A DNA stretch of 64,000 bases from Brevundimonas sp. (GTDB taxonomy: Bacteria; Pseudomonadota; Alphaproteobacteria; Caulobacterales; Caulobacteraceae). The notes beneath the pieces are model-generated. The model was not told the origin of the DNA, ran no database searches, and saw only the letters and a program-made list of their open reading frames with translations. The position numbers and the translations under genes are program-made. Shown in pieces: positions 33,994 through 41,620 of the stretch (its first letter is position 1; each line of letters begins with the position of its first letter). The stretch spans positions 83,086-147,085 of the forward strand of contig NZ_JAQSDY010000028.1 in NCBI RefSeq assembly GCF_029946145.1, given 5' to 3'.

Positions 33994-34776
33994 TCAAGCG
34001 ACGTCTCGCCGCTTTTTGGCCCGGATGCTCCACGTCGTCACCAGGACCATGGCGATTAGGATCGCGAGCAACACCGCCGTTGATCCAATGGTGCCGAAGC
34101 CGAGGCCGCCCTTGTCCGGCGTCTTGGTGAGCAGGTCGCCCATCGTCGCCCCGAACGGTCGGGTCAGCACGAAGGCGATCCAGAACAGCACCGTGCGCGA
34201 GATACGGGTGAAGAAGTAGGCGAGCACGGTCAGGCCGATCCCGGCCGCGATGAGGAGATTGCTGAGCCCGTAGCCGAGGCCGGAGCTATCCGCGAGGAAG
34301 TCTCCCAAGGCGGTGCCCAGGGTGTTGGAGACGAGGATCGCGATCCAGTAGAAGGTTTCGATCTTCGGATCGCGGATGTGATCGACGGCGATCGATCCCG
34401 TCGTCAGGCGCCACGTCGCCAGCACGGCGACCAGCGTCGTGGCGATAAGGGTCGCGCCGGTCGCGTAGCCCAGGCCGAGACTTCGATCCATGAAGTCCGA
34501 GAGGGTCGTGCCCGCCGTGCTCGTGGCGAGGATGACGGCCCAGTACAGGAACGGGTGGAATCGTCTGGCCCTCAGCTGGAGCATGAGGGCGACGATGAAG
34601 AAGCCGATCAACACCAATGAGCTCGCGGCGTAGCCGATGTTTAGAGTCATCGACAGCAGGTCGCCGCCGGTTTCGCCAACGGTGGTGGCGCATATTTTCA
34701 TGACCCAGAAGGCGAAGGTGACCGTGGCGACCTTGCTCGCGGTATCTGCGATCGGAAGAGAACCGGCATGGGTCAT
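33994..34776 (-). CDS. COG4705-type multi-pass membrane protein
   Basis: The 260-residue protein has about eight helices. It shows a fourfold internal motif: TTVGETGGDLLS, GTTLSDFMDR, GTALGDFLAD and GATMGDLLTK. Each is a (G/T)xxxGD or SD turn at the end of a helix, spaced about 60 residues apart. The family is widespread in proteobacteria with unknown function; the repeated Asp residues suggest cation handling. It overlaps the sensor kinase stop by 4 bases and is the last gene of the PepSY/two-component operon. Confidence 0.78.
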   Translation of the reverse strand: MTHAGSLPIADTASKVATVTFAFWVMKICATTVGETGGDLLSMTLNIGYAASSLVLIGFFIVALMLQLRARRFHPFLYWAVILATSTAGTTLSDFMDRSLGLGYATGATLIATTLVAVLATWRLTTGSIAVDHIRDPKIETFYWIAILVSNTLGTALGDFLADSSGLGYGLSNLLIAAGIGLTVLAYFFTRISRTVLFWIAFVLTRPFGATMGDLLTKTPDKGGLGFGTIGSTAVLLAILIAMVLVTTWSIRAKKRRDVA

Positions 34777-36155
34777 GCGACAAGGCTTTCTGTGGTCGCG
34801 CGCGCGAACCTGATCGAAGCGACCAGGCCGGGCTCGCCGGATTGAAGGGAAAGTCGGGCATCGTGCAGGGCGGCGATCGCGGCCACGAGGGCGAGGCCCA
34901 GGCCGGAGCCCGGAGATCCACGGCTGTGATCGAGGCGATAGAAGCGCCGGGTGACCTTCGACAAATCGGCCGACGGGATTCCCGGGCCGTTGTCCCGAAC
35001 CGCGAGGATGACCCTGTCGTCCTTGATGCGGGCGTCAAATCCAATGTGAGCCGGCGCGGGCGAATGGACAATCGCGTTTTCGACCAGGTTGGACACCATC
35101 TGGACCAGGAGGTCCTCATCTCCGGTGATAACGGCCCCGGTTTCCGCTCTGAACTCCAGCACGTGACCGGCTTGCTCGGCGACCGGCTGATAGGCCTCGA
35201 ACACCCGTTGCATCATCTGGCCGGCGTCGATCGGGCCGAAGCCCGACCGTCCGGCGCCCGCCTCGATCTGGGCGATCCGCAGAAGAGCCGCGAAGATATC
35301 GAGCGTTTGGTCGAGCTCTGTGAGGGAGAGATCGACCGTCGCCTGGAAGGCCTCGACCGTGGTGAGGTTCGCCCTCGCATGTTCCAGGCGATGCCGCAGC
35401 CGGTTCAGCGGGGTGCGCAGATCGTGGGCGATATCCGACGAGACATGACGTATCGCCTCCATCGAGGCCTCCAGTCGGTCCAGCATGCGATTGAGGTTCT
35501 GGCGCAGCGTCTCGAACTCGGTTCCGAGCCCGATCGGCGGCATTCGGTCGCTCAGATGGCCCTGCATGATCCGCGCCGTCGCCGCGTTCACGCGGTCGAG
35601 CCGGCGGGCCAGGACGGCGCCCGACGCCAATCCTCCGATCGCCGCGAGCACGGTCATGCCGATCACGCCCCAGATCGTGAGGAGCCCCATCCACTCGCGC
35701 AGTTCGTGAATGGCGTAGGTGCTCTTGCCAACCACAAGGGAACCCCGTGGGAGTTGAGTGACCAGCACCTCGATCGTGGCCAGTTCGTCGGACGTTTCCC
35801 GACCGTCCGGCGGCGCCGGCGCCTTGACCTCGCTGAAGCCTGTGACGGTGGGTCTTGCTGGAAGTCCGCCCGCGAGGACGCGTCCCTCGGCGTCCAGAAC
35901 GAGGTATTTCAGCGAGTCGGCAACCTGGATTCGGGACGCGACCCGGCGCGCCAGGATCGCAGGGTTCTCAGCCCCGCCGTCCGACAACAGGATCCGGGTT
36001 TCCGTTCGCAAGTCATCGCGGATCGAAGCGTTCGCATAGCTGGCGACGGACCAATAGAAGGCTGCGAACATCAGGGCGCCGCCGAGCGCGAAGATCACGG
36101 CGAACACGGCCGCCAGCCGCAGGGCGGACGAGGCCAAGAATCTAGGCGCGATCAT
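34773..36155 (-). CDS. Sensor histidine kinase (second two-component system)
   Basis: The protein has 460 residues from ATG 36155, overlapping the regulator stop by 14 bases. Two membrane helices flank a ~130-residue periplasmic domain. A HAMP region follows (GAVLARRLDRVNAATARIMQGHLSDRMP), then the H-box SSDIAHDLRTPLNRLRH and G-boxes (DNGPGIP, GSGLGLAL). The HAMP wording and the DLRTPLNRL H-box resemble heavy-metal or PhoQ-like kinases. Its targets are probably the linked PepSY and COG4705 genes. Confidence 0.9.
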   Translation of the reverse strand: MIAPRFLASSALRLAAVFAVIFALGGALMFAAFYWSVASYANASIRDDLRTETRILLSDGGAENPAILARRVASRIQVADSLKYLVLDAEGRVLAGGLPARPTVTGFSEVKAPAPPDGRETSDELATIEVLVTQLPRGSLVVGKSTYAIHELREWMGLLTIWGVIGMTVLAAIGGLASGAVLARRLDRVNAATARIMQGHLSDRMPPIGLGTEFETLRQNLNRMLDRLEASMEAIRHVSSDIAHDLRTPLNRLRHRLEHARANLTTVEAFQATVDLSLTELDQTLDIFAALLRIAQIEAGAGRSGFGPIDAGQMMQRVFEAYQPVAEQAGHVLEFRAETGAVITGDEDLLVQMVSNLVENAIVHSPAPAHIGFDARIKDDRVILAVRDNGPGIPSADLSKVTRRFYRLDHSRGSPGSGLGLALVAAIAALHDARLSLQSGEPGLVASIRFARATTESLVA

Positions 36156-36819
36156 CGATCGTATACCCCGCGCCACGGACCGTATGGATGAGATCCTGAC
36201 GGAAGGGCCGATCGACCTTCGCCCGGAGCCGGCTCATATGCGCGTCGACCAGATTGGTCTTCGGATCGAAATGAAATCCCCAGACCTTGTCCAGCAGCAT
36301 GGCCCGGGTGACGACTTGACCGCTATGCCGGACAAGAAACTCCAGAAGCTTGAATTCCTGGGGCGTGAGGTCCAGCCGGATCGATCCGCGTCGCGCCGTC
36401 CGGCCGCCGAGATCAAGCTGCAGATCTCCCACGTCGAGCACGGGTCTCAGATCGATGGACCGCGAGCGCCTGCCCAGGGCCTGAACCCGCGCCAACAACT
36501 CGCTGAAGACGTAGGGCTTGACCAGATAGTCGTCGCCGCCGGATTCGAAGCCTTCGACACGGTCGCTGACGCCGCCGACCGCGGTCAGGAATATGACGGG
36601 CGTCGCCTTGCCCGCGCCGCGAACTGCCCGGACCACGGACAGGCCGTCGCCGCCCGGCACCATCCGGTCGATGATCAAGACGTCATGGGCCCCCTCGAGC
36701 GCCAGATGCAGGCCGTCGTCCGCCGTCGCGGCCACATCCACCGTATGACCGGCTTCGGTGAGACCGCGCCTCACAAACTCGGCGGTCTCGGCGTCGTCTT
36801 CCAGAAGAAGCAGTTTCAT
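36142..36819 (-). CDS. OmpR-family response regulator (second two-component system)
   Basis: The protein has 225 residues from ATG 36819: MKLLLLEDDAETAEF. It has the phospho-acceptor region LIIDRMVPGGDGL (Asp52, with Arg-Met after it), Lys in VKPYVF and the winged helix LTPQEFKLLEFLVRH. The end reads DPKTNLVDAHMSRLRAKV and IHTVRGAGYTI. The VDAHMSRLRxK form is the CusR/CopR/PetR-like type. It differs from the QseB-like regulator at 20372, so it should recognise other sites than CTTAAG repeats. Confidence 0.92.
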   Translation of the reverse strand: MKLLLLEDDAETAEFVRRGLTEAGHTVDVAATADDGLHLALEGAHDVLIIDRMVPGGDGLSVVRAVRGAGKATPVIFLTAVGGVSDRVEGFESGGDDYLVKPYVFSELLARVQALGRRSRSIDLRPVLDVGDLQLDLGGRTARRGSIRLDLTPQEFKLLEFLVRHSGQVVTRAMLLDKVWGFHFDPKTNLVDAHMSRLRAKVDRPFRQDLIHTVRGAGYTIDDRA

Positions 36820-36871
36820 GAGCGCGCCCTGGCGACGGGTGCGCCGCCCTGGTGAGGGGCGGCGTCCCGGG

Positions 36872-37231
36872 TCAATCGTTGTCTTCGGGGCCTTCACCGG
36901 CCTCGTCGGCTTCCTCGGCGGCTGCGGTCACGGCGCCGGTGGCCATGTCCACGACATAGGTCGCGACGTGGTCGCCGGCCGCGATCTCCACTTCCCAGTT
37001 GCGGCCGCTTTCGTCGTCGAACGAGGCCTCCATCGCCTTGCCCGACCCTTGGCGCTCAGCGATCGCGACGGCCTGGGCCAGCGAGACACGGGCTCCGTTG
37101 ACAGCGGCGATCTCGCCGCGTTCGTCCTGCTCCGGCGCGCCGCTGTTGGCGGCGACGGCGGCGCCGCCGATGGCCGCGGCCGAAACGAGCGCCGCCGCGG
37201 ACAAACCGATAACGAGTTTCTTGCGGGTCAT
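36872..37231 (-). CDS. PepSY-domain periplasmic protein
   Basis: The protein has 119 residues from ATG 37231: signal peptide MTRKKLVIGLSAAALVSAA and one PepSY domain (VSLAQAVAIAERQGSGKAMEASFDDE... WEVEIAAGDHVATYVVDMATGAV). The C-terminus is a run of Glu, Asp and Gly. Such PepSY proteins are often controlled by the adjacent two-component system and may act as periplasmic inhibitors or cation-binding sensors. Confidence 0.85.
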   Translation of the reverse strand: MTRKKLVIGLSAAALVSAAAIGGAAVAANSGAPEQDERGEIAAVNGARVSLAQAVAIAERQGSGKAMEASFDDESGRNWEVEIAAGDHVATYVVDMATGAVTAAAEEADEAGEGPEDND

Positions 37232-37638
37232 TTGAAATCTCCAACCGCCCGGCAGCGGGCGTAGTCGGACCTTAGGCTCGACAACATTCGCCAACGCTCA
37301 CGACGGGATTACAAGTGGGGGACGAGGAAACAGAGCGATGCAAATCCTCTATCAGGCAGGCGGAGCATCGGCCGGGGACTTCCCGAGTAACCGGCTTCAC
37401 CAGACGTCGTTGCCGTGAAGGTCTGAATGAGGTCATAGGCCCTGACCGGCCCAAGGCGTCAGCACAAGGCCCCGCACCCGAAGTCCTGCCCCTGTCAGAC
37501 GGCGACTGGCGGTCGCTTCCAGGCGCCCCGGATTAGCCAGCCCCCCGCCAGGATCATCGGGAGGGACAGCCCGCATTCGATATTCGCAAGGACCGTTGAT
37601 CCGCCGCCACCGGCGGCTTTGACCGGGGCCAAGGTGGG
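37232..37638. other. Intergenic stretch, no gene recognised
   Basis: About 400 bases between the PepSY gene and the DUF1289 gene. Short open frames exist on both strands but are Arg/Pro-rich and match nothing I recognise. The promoter of the PepSY-regulator operon must lie in its left part. No CTTAAG repeat or obvious hairpin was found. Confidence 0.5.
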
Positions 37639-37878
37639 TCATCTCTTCTGGTTCTGGAACAGATCGGCAGGCGCCGCGGATGGTCGATCGGCCCGGGATC
37701 TTCCTTGATCCTTCAACCGTCGCAGACGTCGCGTGAGATCCTTAAGGATCAGCTGTCGGGCCCGTGGCTGCATTTTGCGCCAGGATCGAATCTCCGGAAC
37801 CGAACGGCCACAGCCCACGCACCAGCCGGTTCGGCCATCGAAGCTACAGACGTCGATGCAGGGCGAATCAGAGCTCAT
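37639..37878 (-). CDS. DUF1289 small Cys-rich protein
   Basis: The 79-residue protein begins MSSDSPCIDVCSFDGRTGWC, then VGCGRSVPEIRSW. This is the four-Cys CxxxC...CxGC DUF1289 signature (Fe-S or zinc-like site; role unknown). Its ATG overlaps the ATPase stop (ATGA), so it is in the same operon. Confidence 0.9.
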   Translation of the reverse strand: MSSDSPCIDVCSFDGRTGWCVGCGRSVPEIRSWRKMQPRARQLILKDLTRRLRRLKDQGRSRADRPSAAPADLFQNQKR

Positions 37879-39971
37879 GGCGTGGCCGCCGTAGGCCGGA
37901 CGCCGATCGGGACCGGAGCGGGGCTTGCCTCATCCGCTCTGGCCACGGCAGGCAGGAGCCGGGCCGAGTTGAGGATGAAGGCGAGCTCCGAGGCGACGTG
38001 GATGAAGGCCGCGAACAGCGGGTTGAGAAAGCCCGCCGCCGCCAGGCCGATTCCCAGGGCGTCGATGGCCAGGGTGCCGGCGAAATTCTGCCAGATGATC
38101 CGACGCGTCCGTCGCGCGATCCGCAAGGTGTCGACGAGGCGCACGAGATCATTTCCCAGAAGGACGACATCGGCGCTTTCCTGGGCGACGTCCGTTCCCG
38201 AGCCCATGGCGATGCCGACGCTCGCGGCGGCCAACGCGGGGGCGTCATTCACGCCGTCGCCCACCATGGCGACGATCCGCTTCTGCCCCACGAGCGTCTG
38301 GATGCGGGCGAGTTTGTCTTGCGGGAGCAGACCCGCTTCGATGTCCCGGATGCCGAGGCTGGCTCCCACGGCCTGGGCGACGGGAAGGGCGTCGCCGGTC
38401 AACAGAAGGGTGCGGATGCCGAGGCCGTGCAGCGCTTCTATGGCGCGCTTGGCCTCCGGCCGCACGGTGTCGGCGACCGCGATCGCGCCCAGCAGGCGGC
38501 CATTCCGGGCGACGTATACCTCTGAAGCCGCCTGGACGCCGACGCTGAGCGTGCCGGGGATCGACACCGCATTGTCCTGCATCCAGGTCTGATTCCCGAC
38601 AAGGATCACGGAGTCCCCCACCCTGGCGACGATCCCTCGGCCCGGCGTATAGGCGAAGTGTTCCGGTTCGGTCACCGCTCTTCCCCGGCCCAGGGCGTAG
38701 GCGATGATCGCCTTTCCCAGGGGATGTTCGGATCGCAATTCGGCCGAAGCCGCCGCGCCGAGAAGGTCATCCGGCGTTGCGCCGGCCACGGTCACGACCG
38801 CCTGGACCTCGGGCCGGCCGAAGGTCAGCGTTCCCGTCTTGTCGAGCACGACGGTATCGACCTTGCCGAGCGTCTCCAGATGGACGCCGCCCTTGATGAT
38901 CGCGCCGAGCCGGGCGGAGCGACCGATGCCGCCGAGGATGGCCAGGGGCGTGCCGGCGGCGATGCCGCAGGCCCCGGCGACGATGATCACTGAAATCGTG
39001 GAATAGATGTTCTGAGTGATCAGATAGGTCAGGACAGCCGAGCCGAGGGCGAAATAGACGAGGTAGCCGGCCATGCGGTCCGCGAGCCGTTGAACCGGCG
39101 CCCGGGACCGCTCCGCGCGCTCCACCGCTTCGATGATCTTGCCGTAGCTTGTGTCCCTGCCGATACGCTGGGCTTCAACTTCGAGCGCGCCGGACTGATT
39201 GATGGACCCCGCGAAGACAGCGGTCCCTTCCGTCTTCTCCACCGGCATGGATTCACCGGTGATGCGGGACTCATCCACGAACGAATGGCCTGACAAGACC
39301 GCGCCATCGACCGGAATACGTCCGCCCGGCGCGACGAGGATCGCGTCGCCGATGTTGAGTTCCTCGGCCGAAATGGTTCGGATGGCGCCTGTCCGGCGAA
39401 CCGAGACCTCGCGGGGCAGAAACTCCAGCAGATCGCGGATGGCCTTGCGGCCGCGGCCGACCGTCAAACCCTCCAGCACCTCGGCCACCAGCACGAAGAG
39501 GGTGATGATCAGCGCCGTGAAGAGCTCGCCGATCGCCGCCGCGGCCACGATGGCGATCGTCATCGACAGTTCCATGGTCATGCGACGCTGAAGGACGTTC
39601 TCGAAGGCTTCCTTCAGGATCGGCCAACCGCCCACCAACAGACCGACGACTCCGATCAGACTGATCGTTTCCAGCGGCTCCCAAACCCGGAACCATACGA
39701 GCGCCGCTGTCACCGCCACGAAACCGATGCGGATCGCTTCCCGCCATTCGAATGGATGCTCGTGATCGTGACCATCGTCGTCGTGGTCATGGTCATGATG
39801 ATCGCGGTCATGACCCGCGTCGACAGGGGCTTGCCCCGAACGGTCCTCACAATTCGGGGGGGCCGGGACGATAGTGCGGGCCTCCGCCTGGTCGGCGAGG
39901 GTAGGGAGGCTGCGTCCGGATTGCTCGCCCATCGGAGAGTCCATTTTCTGGCTGAATTCGGGTGAGGTCAT
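37875..39971 (-). CDS. P1B-type metal ATPase with ACG membrane motif and His-rich N-terminus
   Basis: The protein has 698 residues from ATG 39971 (an upstream TTG adds 4). The N-terminus has no Cys-x-x-Cys metal domain. It has a His/Asp-rich run (HDRDHHDHDHDDDGHDHEH) instead. Catalytic parts are intact: TGESMPVEK, DKTGTLTF and GDGVNDAPAL. The membrane motif that is normally CPC, SPC or CPH reads AGACGIAAGTP (Cys near residue 335). The upstream RcnR-like regulator and the His-rich tail point to divalent metal export such as Ni, Co or Zn rather than Cu(I). That specificity is inferred. Confidence 0.88.
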   Translation of the reverse strand: MTSPEFSQKMDSPMGEQSGRSLPTLADQAEARTIVPAPPNCEDRSGQAPVDAGHDRDHHDHDHDDDGHDHEHPFEWREAIRIGFVAVTAALVWFRVWEPLETISLIGVVGLLVGGWPILKEAFENVLQRRMTMELSMTIAIVAAAAIGELFTALIITLFVLVAEVLEGLTVGRGRKAIRDLLEFLPREVSVRRTGAIRTISAEELNIGDAILVAPGGRIPVDGAVLSGHSFVDESRITGESMPVEKTEGTAVFAGSINQSGALEVEAQRIGRDTSYGKIIEAVERAERSRAPVQRLADRMAGYLVYFALGSAVLTYLITQNIYSTISVIIVAGACGIAAGTPLAILGGIGRSARLGAIIKGGVHLETLGKVDTVVLDKTGTLTFGRPEVQAVVTVAGATPDDLLGAAASAELRSEHPLGKAIIAYALGRGRAVTEPEHFAYTPGRGIVARVGDSVILVGNQTWMQDNAVSIPGTLSVGVQAASEVYVARNGRLLGAIAVADTVRPEAKRAIEALHGLGIRTLLLTGDALPVAQAVGASLGIRDIEAGLLPQDKLARIQTLVGQKRIVAMVGDGVNDAPALAAASVGIAMGSGTDVAQESADVVLLGNDLVRLVDTLRIARRTRRIIWQNFAGTLAIDALGIGLAAAGFLNPLFAAFIHVASELAFILNSARLLPAVARADEASPAPVPIGVRPTAATP

Positions 39972-40059
39972 GCCGACCCCCAAGGTTTGGCCGGTTGCGC
40001 GATCTGGATTTTCCGGTCGCGAGGTCGATCCTCGGCGGTCGTCGTCGCCATGGGCCCGG

Positions 40060-40335
40060 CTACTTTGAATAGCGACGAATGATGGCGATCAGTTCGTCGG
40101 CCCCGCTCCGGCGCTCGGCCTCGTTCAGGTCGGGGCGGGCCACGTGGTGCCGCAGGTGATCCTCGATCAGTTCCTCCAGCAGCCCGCCCATGGCTCCCCG
40201 AGCTGCGGCGACCTGCTGCAGAATTTGCGAACAGCCGGCTTCGGACTCGATCGCGCGCTCGATCGCGGCGATCTGGCCCGCGATGCGCCGGACCCGGGCG
40301 ACGAGCTTCTTTTTGTTCGCGGAGGTGTGCGCCAT
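40060..40335 (-). CDS. RcnR/FrmR-family metal-responsive repressor
   Basis: The 91-residue protein is of the DUF156 (CsoR/RcnR) fold. His3, Cys35, His60 and His64 are all present (MAHT..., GCSQ, EDHLRHH). This is the ligand set known for Ni/Co-sensing RcnR. It lies 88 bases upstream of the P1B ATPase on the same strand, with a palindromic site at its own start. It likely represses the regulator-ATPase-DUF1289 operon until metal binds. An FrmR-like formaldehyde sensor is the main alternative, but FrmR lacks the fourth His. Confidence 0.88.
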   Translation of the reverse strand: MAHTSANKKKLVARVRRIAGQIAAIERAIESEAGCSQILQQVAAARGAMGGLLEELIEDHLRHHVARPDLNEAERRSGADELIAIIRRYSK

Positions 40336-40337
40336 GA

Positions 40338-40354
40338 ATACTCCCCTATAGTAT
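40338..40354. promoter_or_regulatory. Palindromic operator of the RcnR-like repressor
   Basis: ATACT-CCCCTAT-AGTAT: 5-bp inverted arms around a C4/G4 tract, immediately upstream of the repressor ATG. RcnR and FrmR operators have the same plan of TACT/AGTA arms flanking a G-tract. Confidence 0.65.
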
Positions 40355-40389
40355 CTTGCGGCGGCACGCGAGACTCTCTAGAAGGCCGC

Positions 40390-40500
40390 TTCCTGTTGGG
40401 GAGTAGCTTCCGGCGTTTGATCGTCGGGGTCGGGTCAACACACTCGCGTTTCGACGCGTGGTCCGACCAGCGGAACCGCCGCCTAGCGAGACCAGCGCGT
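40390..40500 (+). promoter_or_regulatory. yybP-ykoY manganese riboswitch upstream of mntP
   Basis: The conserved single-stranded elements occur in order: GGGGAGTAGC (40398-40407), GTCAACA followed by ACTCG (40434-40446), AACCGCC (40474-40480) and GCGAGACC (40486-40493). This is the pattern of the E. coli alx and mntP leaders, the yybP-ykoY class, which binds Mn2+. It ends about 50 bases before the mntP ATG, consistent with control of translation or early termination by Mn. The outer boundaries are approximate. Confidence 0.88.
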
Positions 40501-40549
40501 CCCACCGCCGCACCGGCCGGGGAGGGAGGCGCTGTTCTTTGCCCGGTGG

Positions 40550-41131
40550 ATGCCCTTCATGACACCCGTCGCCATCGCAGTCCTGTCCCTCAGCATGTCC
40601 ACGGACGCCTTCGCGGCCGCCGTCGGACGTGGGGCCACGCATCGGCCGACCCTGCCCGGCGCGATCAAGGCGGGCCTGGTGTTCGGCGTCATCGAGGCCA
40701 TCACGCCGGTGATCGGCTGGGCGCTCGGCATGGTCGCCGCCGGCCTGGTCGAACGGATCGACCACTGGATCGCTTTCGGCCTCCTGGCCGCCGTGGGCGG
40801 CAAGATGATCTGGGAGGCGACCCGCGCCCGCGTTGAGGAGGAGAGCGACGCTCCACGCCGGTCGGGGGCGTGGGGACTGATCGCCACGGCGGTCGGGACC
40901 AGCATCGATGCGGCCGCCGTCGGCGTCGGTCTGGCTTTCATCGGCGCCAACATCTGGGTCATCGCCGCTTCGATCGGTTTCACCACCTTCCTTCTGACCA
41001 CGATTGGCATGCTGATCGGCCGGGCGGTCGGCGAGCGTTTCGGCAAGTTCGCCGAACTCCTCGGAGGCCTGGCGCTGGTCGTCCTCGGGTTAACGATCCT
41101 GCTCGAACACCTGGGTGTTCTCGGGGGCTGA
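40550..41131 (+). CDS. mntP: Manganese exporter MntP
   Basis: The 193-residue protein has six helices. Both internal family motifs are present, SMSTDAFAAAVGRG and AVGTSIDAAAVGVG, whose Asp residues are needed for Mn export in MntP. A yybP-ykoY riboswitch precedes it, which agrees with Mn-induced expression. It exports excess Mn2+ across the inner membrane. Confidence 0.95.
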   Translation: MPFMTPVAIAVLSLSMSTDAFAAAVGRGATHRPTLPGAIKAGLVFGVIEAITPVIGWALGMVAAGLVERIDHWIAFGLLAAVGGKMIWEATRARVEEESDAPRRSGAWGLIATAVGTSIDAAAVGVGLAFIGANIWVIAASIGFTTFLLTTIGMLIGRAVGERFGKFAELLGGLALVVLGLTILLEHLGVLGG

Positions 41132-41275
41132 ACAGGAAGACAGGGCGTGGGTTGAGCATCGGTCGCGGCCATCCTGGGATTGTCCACTGGCCTGGGCGCG
41201 CCGGCTCTCGCCTGCCGAGCGGGGCGCGCCGGTCGGAGACTGCGGACGGGCCGACGGCGCGCCACCTGGCCGCTG

Positions 41276-41551
41276 TCAGAGATATTTGGTGATCGCCTTG
41301 AACGCGACAACCGCCTGTCGGGCTTCCGCCGGATCGCCGTCCGAAGCGTGCGCGAGGCAATGGTCGATATGATCGTGGATCAGGGTCTTCTTGGCTGCTG
41401 CGACCGCCTTTTCGATCGCATGAAGTTGCTGGGCCAGGTCGAGGCAGCTGCGTCCCGCCTCGATCATGCCGATGGTCTTGCGCAGATGCCCCTCGGCGCG
41501 TTTCAGCCGATTGACGATCTCGGGGTGGGATTCATGAGCGACGTGAGCCAT
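41276..41551 (-). CDS. CsoR/InrS-like metal-responsive repressor
   Basis: The 91-residue DUF156 protein has Cys36, His61 and Cys65 (RSCLDL, HDHIDHC). This triad is the Cu(I) site of CsoR and also the core of the Ni sensor InrS. InrS adds an N-terminal His; His3 and His6 are present here. It is divergent from an MFS exporter with a His-rich tail, the same pairing as InrS with NrsD, so Ni sensing is favoured over Cu. An inverted repeat lies between the two genes. Confidence 0.86.
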   Translation of the reverse strand: MAHVAHESHPEIVNRLKRAEGHLRKTIGMIEAGRSCLDLAQQLHAIEKAVAAAKKTLIHDHIDHCLAHASDGDPAEARQAVVAFKAITKYL

Positions 41552-41562
41552 GATAGCTATGC

Positions 41563-41581
41563 TATCCCCCTGGAGGGGATA
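41563..41581. promoter_or_regulatory. Inverted-repeat operator between the CsoR/InrS-like gene and the MFS gene
   Basis: TATCCCC-CTGGA-GGGGATA: perfect 7-bp arms with a 5-bp spacer, 11 bases upstream of the repressor ATG and 39 bases upstream of the MFS ATG. G-tract inverted repeats are the usual CsoR/InrS-family binding sites. Confidence 0.7.
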
Positions 41582-41620
41582 TGGCTAGCGGCTTCATCCG
41601 CGCGTTTCAGACGGTTCCAG

